DNA of 64,000 bases from Siphonodentalium dalli (Eukaryota; Mollusca; Scaphopoda; Gadilida; Siphonodentaliidae), in NCBI GenBank assembly GCA_032622095.1, contig CP136066.1, positions 174,963,164-175,027,163 of the forward strand, written 5' to 3'. A model generated the notes under the pieces. It did not search any database. It was not told the origin of the DNA and saw nothing but the letters and a program-made list of their open reading frames with translations. Positions 1 to 13,500 of the stretch are shown here, in pieces; the first letter of the stretch is position 1, and each line of letters begins with the position of its first letter. The position numbers and the translations under genes were made by a program.

Positions 1-427
1 TGCAGATCTTTCCAAAAACACTAGGAGACCTAGAAGTATATACCTATAATGGGTCACAGGACCCAATTCCAGTTAAATATACCAATTTAACCATTAAAAA
101 AACCAAATATTCCCCCCTGACCAGAGCCCAAAATGCCATTCAGGTGCCCAAATCATCTTTTCCCATTGCCTCTATATATTCTAAAGTGAAATGTGGAATC
201 ATTTTCAGAATGGGTATAATCTGAGAGATGGCTGACTCAGAAATATGTTTTCATAGGCACGGGTGCTGTATGGTTTTATCATGGGTGCTGTGGGTGTTGG
301 GCTGTTTCCATACCCTTAAAACCCACCGAGGAGCCCAAACTTTGTGCAAACTATTTGCATAGATGCATACCTATCCACAAACAACAAAAGTGCTGGAAGT
401 ATATACATATAATGGGTCATATGGCCC

Positions 428-461
428 AATTCAAGTTAAATATACCAATTTAACTTGAATT
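428..461. repeat. Perfect 14-bp inverted repeat in each satellite monomer (example)
   Basis: AATTCAAGTTAAAT (428-441) and ATTTAACTTGAATT (448-461) are exact reverse complements around the 6-base loop ATACCA. The same hairpin recurs in essentially every monomer at 538-bp spacing. The related first half of the monomer has AATTCCAGTTAAAT followed by ATTTAACCATT, so the palindrome is only partial there. Confidence 0.9.
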
Positions 462-3400
462 GTCATGGGTGCTGGGCTGTCTCCATACCCTTAAAACACA
501 CTAAGGAGCCCAAACTTTGGCATATCTTCTTATAATGATGCAGATCTTTCCAAAAACACTAGGAGACCTAGAAGTATATACCTATAATGGGTCACAGGAC
601 CCAATTCCAGTTAAATATACCAATTTAACCATTAAAAAACCCAAATATTCCCCCCTGACCAGAGCCCAAAATGCCATTCAGGTGCCCAAATCATTTTTTC
701 CCATTGCCTCTATATATTCTAAAGTGAAATGTGGAATCATTTTCAGAATGGGTATAGTCTGAGAGATGGCTGACTCAGAAATATGTTTTCACAGGCACGG
801 GTGCTGTATGGTTTTATCATGGGTGCTGTGGGTGTTGGGCTGTTTCCATACCCTTAAAACCCACCGAGGAGCCCAAACTTTGTGCAAACTATTTGCATAG
901 ATGCATACCTATCCACAAACAACAAAAGTGCTGGAAGTAGATACATATAATGGGTCATATGGCCCAATTCAAGTTAAATATACCAATTTAACTTGAATTG
1001 TCATGGGTGCTGGGCTGTCTCCATACCCTTAAAACCCACTAAGGAACCCAAACTTTTGCATATCTTCTTATAATGATGCAGATCTTTCCAAAAACACTAG
1101 GAGACCTAGAAGTATATACCTATAATGGGTCACAGGACCCAATTCCAGTTAAATATACCAATTTAACCATTAAAAAAACCAAATATTCCCCCCTGACCAG
1201 AGCCCAAAATGCCATTCAGGTGCCCAAATAATCTTTTCCCATTGCCTCTATATATTCTAAAGTGAAATGTGGAATCATTTTCAGAATGGGTATAGTCTGA
1301 GAGATGGCTGACTCAGAAATATGTTTTCATAGGCACGGGTGCTGTATGGTTTTATCATGGGTGCTGTGGGTGTTGGGCTGTTTCCATACCCTTAAAACCC
1401 ACCGAGGAGCCCAAACTTTGTGCAAACTATTTGCATAGATGCATACCTATCCACAAACAACAAAAGTGCTGGAAGTAGATACATATAATGGGTCATATGG
1501 CCCAATTCAAGTTAAATATACCAATTTAACTTGAATTGTCATGGGTGCTGGGCTGTCTCCATACCCTTAAAACACACTAAGGAGCCCAAACTTTGGCATA
1601 TCTTCTTATAATGATGCAGATCTTTCCAAAAACACTAGGAGACCTAGAAGTATATACCTATAATGGGTCACAGGACCCAATTCCAGTTAAATATACCAAT
1701 TTAACCATTAAAAAAACCAAATATTCCCCCCTGACCAGAGCCCAAAATGCCATTCAGGTGCCCAAATCATCTTTTCCCATTGCCTCTATATATTCTAAAG
1801 TGAAATGTGGAATCATTTTCAGAATGGGTATAATCTGAGAGATGGCTGACTCAGAAATATGTTTTCATAGGCACGGGTGCTGTATGGTTTTATCATGGGT
1901 GCTGTGGGTGTTGGGCTGTTTCCATACCCTTAAAACCCACCGAGGAGCCCAAACTTTGTGCAAACTATTTGCATAGATGCATACCTATCCACAAACAACA
2001 AAAGTGCTGGAAGTAGATACATATAATGGGTCATATGGCCCAATTCAAGTTAAATATACCAATTTAACTTGAATTGTCATGGGTGCTGGGCTGTCTCCAT
2101 ACCCTTAAAACCCACTAAGGAGCCCAAACTTTTGCATATCTTCTTATAATGATGCAGATCTTTCCAAAAACACTAGGAGACCTAGAAGTATATACCTATA
2201 ATGGGTCACAGGACCCAATTCCAGTTAAATATACCAATTTAACCATTAAAAAAAACAAATATTCCCCCCTGACCAGAGCCCAAAATGCCATTCAGGTGCC
2301 CAAATCATCTTTTCCCATTGCCTCTATATATTCTAAAGTGAAATGTGGAATCATTTTCAGAATGGGTATAGTCTGAGAGATTGCTGACTCAGAAATATGT
2401 TTTCATAGGCACGGGTGCTGTATGGTTTTATCGTGGGTGCTGTGGGTGTTGGGCTGTTTCCATACCCTTAAAACCCACCGAGGAGCCCAAACTTTGTGCA
2501 AACTATTTGCATAGATGCATACCTATCCACAAACAACAAAAGTGCTGGAAGTAGATACATATAATGGGTCATATGGCCCAATTCAAGTTAAATATACCAA
2601 TTTAACTTGAATTGTCATGGGTGCTGGGCTGTCTCCATACCCTTAAAACCCACTAAGGAACCCAAACTTTTGCATATCTTCTTATAATGATGCAGATCTT
2701 TCCAAAAACACTAGGAGACCTAGAAGTATATACCTATAATGGGTCACAGGACCCAATTCCAGTTAAATATACCAATTTAACCATTAAAAAAACCAAATAT
2801 TCCCCCCTGACCAGAGCCCAAAATGCCATTCAGGTGCCCAAATAATATTTTCCCATTGCCTCTATATATTCTAAAGTGAAATGTGGAATCATTTTCAGAA
2901 TGGGTATAGTCTGAGAGATGGCTGACTCAGAAATATGTTTTCATAGGCACGGGTGCTGTATGGTTTTATCATGGGTGCTGTGGGTGTTGGGCTGTTTCCA
3001 TACCCTTAAAACCCACCGAGGAGCCCAAACTTTGTGCAAACTATTTGCATAGATGCATACCTATCCACAAACAACAAAAGTGCTGGAAGTAGATACATAT
3101 AATGGGTCATATGGCCCAATTCAAGTTAAATATACCAATTTAACTTGAATTGTCATGGGTGCTGGGCTGTCTCCATACCCTTAAAACACACTAAGGAGCC
3201 CAAACTTTGGCATATCTTCTTATAATGATGCAGATCTTTCCAAAAACACTAGGAGACCTAGAAGTATATACCTATAATGGGTCACAGGACCCAATTCCAG
3301 TTAAATATACCAATTTAACCATTAAAAAACCCAAATATTCCCCCCTGACCAGAGCCCAAAATGCCATTCAGGTGCCCAAATCATTTTTTCCCATTGCCTC

Positions 3401-6400
3401 TATATATTCTAAAGTGAAATGTGGAATCATTTTCAGAATGGGTATAGTCTGAGAGATGGCTGACTCAGAAATATGTTTTCACAGGCACGGGTGCTGTATG
3501 GTTTTATCATGGGTGCTGTGGGTGTTGGGCTGTTTCCATACCCTTAAAACCCACCGAGGAGCCCAAACTTTGTGCAAACTATTTGCATAGATGCATACCT
3601 ATCCACAAACAACAAAAGTGCTGGAAGTAGATACATATAATGGGTCATATGGCCCAATTCAAGTTAAATATACCAATTTAACTTGAATTGTCATGGGTGC
3701 TGGGCTGTCTCCATACCCTTAAAACCCACTAAGGAACCCAAACTTTTGCATATCTTCTTATAATGATGCAGATCTTTCCAAAAACACTAGGAGACCTAGA
3801 AGTATATACCTATAATGGGTCACAGGACCCAATTCCAGTTAAATATACCAATTTAACCATTAAAAAAACCAAATATTCCCCCCTGACCAGAGCCCAAAAT
3901 GCCATTCAGGTGCCCAAATAATCTTTTCCCATTGCCTCTATATATTCTAAAGTGAAATGTGGAATCATTTTCAGAATGGGTATAGTCTGAGAGATGGCTG
4001 ACTCAGAAATATGTTTTCATAGGCACGGGTGCTGTATGGTTTTATCATGGGTGCTGTGGGTGTTGGGCTGTTTCCATACCCTTAAAACCCACCGAGGAGC
4101 CCAAACTTTGTGCAAACTATTTGCATAGATGCATACCTATCCACAAACAACAAAAGTGCTGGAAGTAGTTACATATAATGGGTCATATGGCCCAATTCAA
4201 GTTAAATATACCAATTTAACTTGAATTGTCATGGGTGCTGGGCTGTCTCCATACCCTTAAAACACACTAAGGAGCCCAAACTTTGGCATATCTTCTTATA
4301 ATGATGCAGATCTTTCCAAAAACACTAGGAGACCTAGAAGTATATACCTATAATGGGTCACAGGACCCAATTCCAGTTAAATATACCAATTTAACCATTA
4401 AAAAAACCAAATATTCCCCCCTGACCAGAGCCCAAAATGCCATTCAGGTGCCCAAATCATCTTTTCCCATTGCCTCTATATATTCTAAAGTGAAATGTGG
4501 AATCATTTTCAGAATGGGTATAATCTGAGAGATGGCTGACTCAGAAATATGTTTTCATAGGCACGGGTGCTGTATGGTTTTATCATGGGTGCTGTGGGTG
4601 TTGGGCTGTTTCCATACCCTTAAAACCCACCGAGGAGCCCAAACTTTGTGCAAACTATTTGCATAGATGCATACCTATCCACAAACAACAAAAGTGCTGG
4701 AAGTATATACATATAATGGGTCATATGGCCCAATTCAAGTTAAATATACCAATTTAACTTGAATTGTCATGGGTGCTGGGCTGTCTCCATACCCTTAAAA
4801 CACACTAAGGAGCCCAAACTTTGGCATATCTTCTTATAATGATGCAGATCTTTCCAAAAACACTAGGAGACCTAGAAGTATATACCTATAATGGGTCACA
4901 GGACCCAATTCCAGTTAAATATACCAATTTAACCATTAAAAAACCCAAATATTCCCCCCTGACCAGAGCCCAAAATGCCATTCAGGTGCCCAAATCATTT
5001 TTTCCCATTGCCTCTATATATTCTAAAGTGAAATGTGGAATCATTTTCAGAATGGGTATAGTCTGAGAGATGGCTGACTCAGAAATATGTTTTCACAGGC
5101 ACGGGTGCTGTATGGTTTTATCATGGGTGCTGTGGGTGTTGGGCTGTTTCCATACCCTTAAAACCCACCGAGGAGCCCAAACTTTGTGCAAACTATTTGC
5201 ATAGATGCATACCTATCCACAAACAACAAAAGTGCTGGAAGTAGATACATATAATGGGTCATATGGCCCAATTCAAGTTAAATATACCAATTTAACTTGA
5301 ATTGTCATGGGTGCTGGGCTGTCTCCATACCCTTAAAACCCACTAAGGAACCCAAACTTTTGCATATCTTCTTATAATGATGCAGATCTTTCCAAAAACA
5401 CTAGGAGACCTAGAAGTATATACCTATAATGGGTCACAGGACCCAATTCCAGTTAAATATACCAATTTAACCATTAAAAAAACCAAATATTCCCCCCTGA
5501 CCAGAGCCCAAAATGCCATTCAGGTGCCCAAATCATCTTTTCCCATTGCCTCTATATATTCTAAAGTGAAATGTGGAATCATTTTCAGAATGGGTATAAT
5601 CTGAGAGATGGCTGACTCAGAAATATGTTTTCATAGGCACGGGTGCTGTATGGTTTTATCATGGGTGCTGTGGGTGTTGGGCTGTTTCCATACCCTTAAA
5701 ACCCACCGAGGAGCCCAAACTTTGTGCAAACTATTTGCATAGATGCATACCTATCCACAAACAACAAAAGTGCTGGAAGTAGATACATATAATGGGTCAT
5801 ATGGCCCAATTCAAGTTAAATATACCAATTTAACTTGAATTGTCATGGGTGCTGGGCTGTCTCCATACCCTTAAAACACACTAAGGAGCCCAAACTTTGG
5901 CATATCTTCTTATAATGATGCAGATCTTTCCAAAAACACTAGGAGACCTAGAAGTATATACCTATAATGGGTCACAGGACCCAATTCCAGTTAAATATAC
6001 CAATTTAACCATTAAAAAAACCAAATATTCCCCCCTGACCAGAGCCCAAAATGCCATTCAGGTGCCCAAATCATCTTTTCCCATTGCCTCTATATATTCT
6101 AAAGTGAAATGTGGAATCATTTTCAGAATGGGTATAATCTGAGAGATGGCTGACTCAGAAATATGTTTTCATAGGCACGGGTGCTGTATGGTTTTATCAT
6201 GGGTGCTGTGGGTGTTGGGCTGTTTCCATACCCTTAAAACCCACCGAGGAGCCCAAACTTTGTGCAAACTATTTGCATAGATGCATACCTATCCACAAAC
6301 AACAAAAGTGCTGGAAGTAGATACATATAATGGGTCATATGGCCCAATTCAAGTTAAATATACCAATTTAACTTGAATTGTCATGGGTGCTGGGCTGTCT

Positions 6401-6994
6401 CCATACCCTTAAAACCCACTAAGGAGCCCAAACTTTTGCATATCTTCTTATAATGATGCAGATCTTTCCAAAAACACTAGGAGACCTAGAAGTATATACC
6501 TATAATGGGTCACAGGACCCAATTCCAGTTAAATATACCAATTTAACCATTAAAAAAAACAAATATTCCCCCCTGACCAGAGCCCAAAATGCCATTCAGG
6601 TGCCCAAATCATCTTTTCCCATTGCCTCTATATATTCTAAAGTGAAATGTGGAATCATTTTCAGAATGGGTATAGTCTGAGAGATTGCTGACTCAGAAAT
6701 ATGTTTTCATAGGCACGGGTGCTGTATGGTTTTATCGTGGGTGCTGTGGGTGTTGGGCTGTTTCCATACCCTTAAAACCCACCGAGGAGCCCAAACTTTG
6801 TGCAAACTATTTGCATAGATGCATACCTATCCATAAACAACAAAAGTGCTGGAAGTAGATACATATAATGGGTCATATGGCCCAATTCAAGTTAAATATA
6901 CCAATTTAACTTGAATTGTCATGGGTGCTGGGCTGTCTCCATACCCTTAAAACCCACTAAGGAGCCCAAACTTTTGCATATCTTCTTATAATTA

Positions 6995-7536
6995 TGCAGA
7001 TCTTTCCAAAAACACTAGGAGACCTAGAAGTATATACCTATAATGGGTCACAGGACCCAATTCCAGTTAAATATACCAATTTAATCATTAAAAAAAAAAA
7101 AAATATTCCCCCCTGACCAGAGCCCAAAATGCCATTCAGGTGCCCAAATCATTTTTTCCCATTGCCTCTATATATTCTAAAGTGAAATGTGGAATCATTT
7201 TCAGAATGGGTATAGTCTGAGAGATGGCTGACTCAGAAATATGTTTTCACAGGCACGGGTGCTGTATGGTTTTATCATGGGTGCTGTGGGTGTTGGGCTG
7301 TTTCCATACCCTTAAAACCCACCGAGGAGCCCAAACTTTGTGCAAACTATTTGCATAGATGCATACCTATCCATAAACAACAAAAGTGCTGGAAGTAGAT
7401 ACATATAATGGGTCATATGGCCCAATTCAAGTTAAATATACCAATTTAACTTGAATTGTCATGGGTGCTGGGCTGTCTCCATACCCTTAAAACCCACTAA
7501 GGAACCCAAACTTTTGCATATCTTCTTATAATGATG
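6995..7536. repeat. Marker satellite monomer with 13-A run, duplicated at 13991
   Basis: This monomer is recognisable by AATTATGCAGATC at its start, a run of 13 A's near 7089-7101 and CCATAAACAAC instead of CCACAAACAAC. An apparently identical monomer begins at 13991, 6996 bp (13 monomers) away, with the same neighbours on both sides. It anchors the block duplication described in the findings. Confidence 0.85.
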
Positions 7537-10500
7537 CAGATCTTTCCAAAAACACTAGGAGACCTAGAAGTATATACCTATAATGGGTCACAGGACCCAA
7601 TTCCAGTTAAATATACCAATTTAACCATTAAAAAAAACAAATATTCCCCCCTGACCAGAGCCCAAAATGCCATTCAGGTGCCCAAATAATATTTTCCCAT
7701 TGCCTCTATATATTCTAAAGTGAAATGTGGAATCATTTTCAGAATGGGTATAGTCTGAGAGATGGCTGACTCAGAAATATGTTTTCATAGGCACGGGTGC
7801 TGTATGGTTTTATCATGGGTGCTGTGGGTGTTGGGCTGTTTCCATACCCTTAAAACCCACCGAGGAGCCCAAACTTTGTGCAAACTATTTGCATAGATGC
7901 ATACCTATCCACAAACAACAAAAGTGCTGGAAGTAGATACATATAATGGGTCATATGGCCCAATTCAAGTTAAATATACCAATTTAACTTGAATTGTCAT
8001 GGGTGCTGGGCTGTCTCCATACCCTTAAAACCCACTAAGGAACCCAAACTTTTGCATATCTTCTTATAATGATGCAGATCTTTCCAAAAACACTAGGAGA
8101 CCTAGAAGTATATACCTATAATGGGTCACAGGACCCAATTCCAGTTAAATATACCAATTTAACCATTAAAAAAACCAAATATTCCCCCCTGACCAGAGCC
8201 CAAAATGCCATTCAGGTGCCCAAATAATATTTTCCCATTGCCTCTATATATTCTAAAGTGAAATGTGGAATCATTTTCAGAATGGGTATAGTCTGAGAGA
8301 TGGCTGACTCAGAAATATGTTTTCATAGGCACGGGTGCTGTATGGTTTTATCATGGGTGCTGTGGGTGTTGGGCTGTTTCCATACCCTTAAAACCCACCG
8401 AGGAGCCCAAACTTTGTGCAAACTATTTGCATAGATGCATACCTATCCACAAACAACAAAAGTGCTGGAAGTAGATACATATAATGGGTCATATGGCCCA
8501 ATTCAAGTTAAATATACCAATTTAACTTGAATTGTCATGGGTGCTGGGCTGTCTCCATACCCTTAAAACACACTAAGGAGCCCAAACTTTGGCATATCTT
8601 CTTATAATGATGCAGATCTTTCCAAAAACACTAGGAGACCTAGAAGTATATACCTATAATGGGTCACAGGACCCAATTCCAGTTAAATATACCAATTTAA
8701 CCATTAAAAAACCCAAATATTCCCCCCTGACCAGAGCCCAAAATGCCATTCAGGTGCCCAAATCATTTTTTCCCATTGCCTCTATATATTCTAAAGTGAA
8801 ATGTGGAATCATTTTCAGAATGGGTATAGTCTGAGAGATGGCTGACTCAGAAATATGTTTTCACAGGCACGGGTGCTGTATGGTTTTATCATGGGTGCTG
8901 TGGGTGTTGGGCTGTTTCCATACCCTTAAAACCCACCGAGGAGCCCAAACTTTGTGCAAACTATTTGCATAGATGCATACCTATCCACAAACAACAAAAG
9001 TGCTGGAAGTAGATACATATAATGGGTCATATGGCCCAATTCAAGTTAAATATACCAATTTAACTTGAATTGTCATGGGTGCTGGGCTGTCTCCATACCC
9101 TTAAAACCCACTAAGGAACCCAAACTTTTGCATATCTTCTTATAATGATGCAGATCTTTCCAAAAACACTAGGAGACCTAGAAGTATATACCTATAATGG
9201 GTCACAGGACCCAATTCCAGTTAAATATACCAATTTAACCATTAAAAAAACCAAATATTCCCCCCTGACCAGAGCCCAAAATGCCATTCAGGTGCCCAAA
9301 TAATATTTTCCCATTGCCTCTATATATTCTAAAGTGAAATGTGGAATCATTTTCAGAATGGATATAGTCTGAGAGATGGCTGACTCAGAAATATGTTTTC
9401 ATAGGCACGGGTGCTGTATGGTTTTATCATGGGTGCTGTGGGTGTTGGGCTGTTTCCATACCCTTAAAACCCACCGAGGAGCCCAAACTTTGTGCAAACT
9501 ATTTGCATAGATGCATACCTATCCACAAACAACAAAAGTGCTGGAAGTAGATACATATAATGGGTCATATGGCCCAATTCAAGTTAAATATACCAATTTA
9601 ACTTGAATTGTCATGGGTGCTGGGCTGTCTCCATACCCTTAAAACACACTAAGGAGCCCAAACTTTGGCATATCTTCTTATAATGATGCAGATCTTTCCA
9701 AAAACACTAGGAGACCTAGAAGTATATACCTATAATGGGTCACAGGACCCAATTCCAGTTAAATATACCAATTTAACCATTAAAAAACCCAAATATTCCC
9801 CCCTGACCAGAGCCCAAAATGCCATTCAGGTGCCCAAATCATTTTTTCCCATTGCCTCTATATATTCTAAAGTGAAATGTGGAATCATTTTCAGAATGGG
9901 TATAGTCTGAGAGATGGCTGACTCAGAAATATGTTTTCACAGGCACGGGTGCTGTATGGTTTTATCATGGGTGCTGTGGGTGTTGGGCTGTTTCCATACC
10001 CTTAAAACCCACCGAGGAGCCCAAACTTTGTGCAAACTATTTGCATAGATGCATACCTATCCACAAACAACAAAAGTGCTGGAAGTAGATACATATAATG
10101 GGTCATATGGCCCAATTCAAGTTAAATATACCAATTTAACTTGAATTGTCATGGGTGCTGGGCTGTCTCCATACCCTTAAAACCCACTAAGGAACCCAAA
10201 CTTTTGCATATCTTCTTATAATGATGCAGATCTTTCCAAAAACACTAGGAGACCTAGAAGTATATACCTATAATGGGTCACAGGACCCAATTCCAGTTAA
10301 ATATACCAATTTAACCATTAAAAAAACCAAATATTCCCCCCTGACCAGAGCCCAAAATGCCATTCAGGTGCCCAAATAATATTTTCCCATTGCCTCTATA
10401 TATTCTAAAGTGAAATGTGGAATCATTTTCAGAATGGGTATAGTCTGAGAGATGGCTGACTCAGAAATATGTTTTCATAGGCACGGGTGCTGTATGGTTT

Positions 10501-13500
10501 TATCATGGGTGCTGTGGGTGTTGGGCTGTTTCCATACCCTTAAAACCCACCGAGGAGCCCAAACTTTGTGCAAACTATTTGCATAGATGCATACCTATCC
10601 ACAAACAACAAAAGTGCTGGAAGTAGATACATATAATGGGTCATATGGCCCAATTCAAGTTAAATATACCAATTTAACTTGAATTGTCATGGGTGCTGGG
10701 CTGTCTCCATACCCTTAAAACACACTAAGGAGCCCAAACTTTGGCATATCTTCTTATAATGATGCAGATCTTTCCAAAAACACTAGGAGACCTAGAAGTA
10801 TATACCTATAATGGGTCACAGGACCCAATTCCAGTTAAATATACCAATTTAACCATTAAAAAACCCAAATATTCCCCCCTGACCAGAGCCCAAAATGCCA
10901 TTCAGGTGCCCAAATCATTTTTTCCCATTGCCTCTATATATTCTAAAGTGAAATGTGGAATCATTTTCAGAATGGGTATAGTCTGAGAGATGGCTGACTC
11001 AGAAATATGTTTTCACAGGCACGGGTGCTGTATGGTTTTATCATGGGTGCTGTGGGTGTTGGGCTGTTTCCATACCCTTAAAACCCACCGAGGAGCCCAA
11101 ACTTTGTGCAAACTATTTGCATAGATGCATACCTATCCACAAACAACAAAAGTGCTGGAAGTAGATACATATAATGGGTCATATGGCCCAATTCAAGTTA
11201 AATATACCAATTTAACTTGAATTGTCATGGGTGCTGGGCTGTCTCCATACCCTTAAAACCCACTAAGGAACCCAAACTTTTGCATATCTTCTTATAATGA
11301 TGCAGATCTTTCCAAAAACACTAGGAGACCTAGAAGTATATACCTATAATGGGTCACAGGACCCAATTCCAGTTAAATATACCAATTTAACCATTAAAAA
11401 AACCAAATATTCCCCCCTGACCAGAGCCCAAAATGCCATTCAGGTGCCCAAATAATCTTTTCCCATTGCCTCTATATATTCTAAAGTGAAATGTGGAATC
11501 ATTTTCAGAATGGGTATAGTCTGAGAGATGGCTGACTCAGAAATATGTTTTCATAGGCACGGGTGCTGTATGGTTTTATCATGGGTGCTGTGGGTGTTGG
11601 GCTGTTTCCATACCCTTAAAACCCACCGAGGAGCCCAAACTTTGTGCAAACTATTTGCATAGATGCATACCTATCCACAAACAACAAAAGTGCTGGAAGT
11701 AGTTACATATAATGGGTCATATGGCCCAATTCAAGTTAAATATACCAATTTAACTTGAATTGTCATGGGTGCTGGGCTGTCTCCATACCCTTAAAACACA
11801 CTAAGGAGCCCAAACTTTGGCATATCTTCTTATAATGATGCAGATCTTTCCAAAAACACTAGGAGACCTAGAAGTATATACCTATAATGGGTCACAGGAC
11901 CCAATTCCAGTTAAATATACCAATTTAACCATTAAAAAACCCAAATATTCCCCCCTGACCAGAGCCCAAAATGCCATTCAGGTGCCCAAATCATTTTTTC
12001 CCATTGCCTCTATATATTCTAAAGTGAAATGTGGAATCATTTTCAGAATGGGTATAGTCTGAGAGATGGCTGACTCAGAAATATGTTTTCACAGGCACGG
12101 GTGCTGTATGGTTTTATCATGGGTGCTGTGGGTGTTGGGCTGTTTCCATACCCTTAAAACCCACCGAGGAGCCCAAACTTTGTGCAAACTATTTGCATAG
12201 ATGCATACCTATCCACAAACAACAAAAGTGCTGGAAGTAGATACATATAATGGGTCATATGGCCCAATTCAAGTTAAATATACCAATTTAACTTGAATTG
12301 TCATGGGTGCTGGGCTGTCTCCATACCCTTAAAACCCACTAAGGAACCCAAACTTTTGCATATCTTCTTATAATGATGCAGATCTTTCCAAAAACACTAG
12401 GAGACCTAGAAGTATATACCTATAATGGGTCACAGGACCCAATTCCAGTTAAATATACCAATTTAACCATTAAAAAAACCAAATATTCCCCCCTGACCAG
12501 AGCCCAAAATGCCATTCAGGTGCCCAAATAATCTTTTCCCATTGCCTCTATATATTCTAAAGTGAAATGTGGAATCATTTTCAGAATGGGTATAGTCTGA
12601 GAGATGGCTGACTCAGAAATATGTTTTCATAGGCACGGGTGCTGTATGGTTTTATCATGGGTGCTGTGGGTGTTGGGCTGTTTCCATACCCTTAAAACCC
12701 ACCGAGGAGCCCAAACTTTGTGCAAACTATTTGCATAGATGCATACCTATCCACAAACAACAAAAGTGCTGGAAGTAGATACATATAATGGGTCATATGG
12801 CCCAATTCAAGTTAAATATACCAATTTAACTTGAATTGTCATGGGTGCTGGGCTGTCTCCATACCCTTAAAACACACTAAGGAGCCCAAACTTTGGCATA
12901 TCTTCTTATAATGATGCAGATCTTTCCAAAAACACTAGGAGACCTAGAAGTATATACCTATAATGGGTCACAGGACCCAATTCCAGTTAAATATACCAAT
13001 TTAACCATTAAAAAAACCAAATATTCCCCCCTGACCAGAGCCCAAAATGCCATTCAGGTGCCCAAATCATCTTTTCCCATTGCCTCTATATATTCTAAAG
13101 TGAAATGTGGAATCATTTTCAGAATGGGTATAATCTGAGAGATGGCTGACTCAGAAATATGTTTTCATAGGCACGGGTGCTGTATGGTTTTATCATGGGT
13201 GCTGTGGGTGTTGGGCTGTTTCCATACCCTTAAAACCCACCGAGGAGCCCAAACTTTGTGCAAACTATTTGCATAGATGCATACCTATCCACAAACAACA
13301 AAAGTGCTGGAAGTAGATACATATAATGGGTCATATGGCCCAATTCAAGTTAAATATACCAATTTAACTTGAATTGTCATGGGTGCTGGGCTGTCTCCAT
13401 ACCCTTAAAACCCACTAAGGAGCCCAAACTTTTGCATATCTTCTTATAATGATGCAGATCTTTCCAAAAACACTAGGAGACCTAGAAGTATATACCTATA

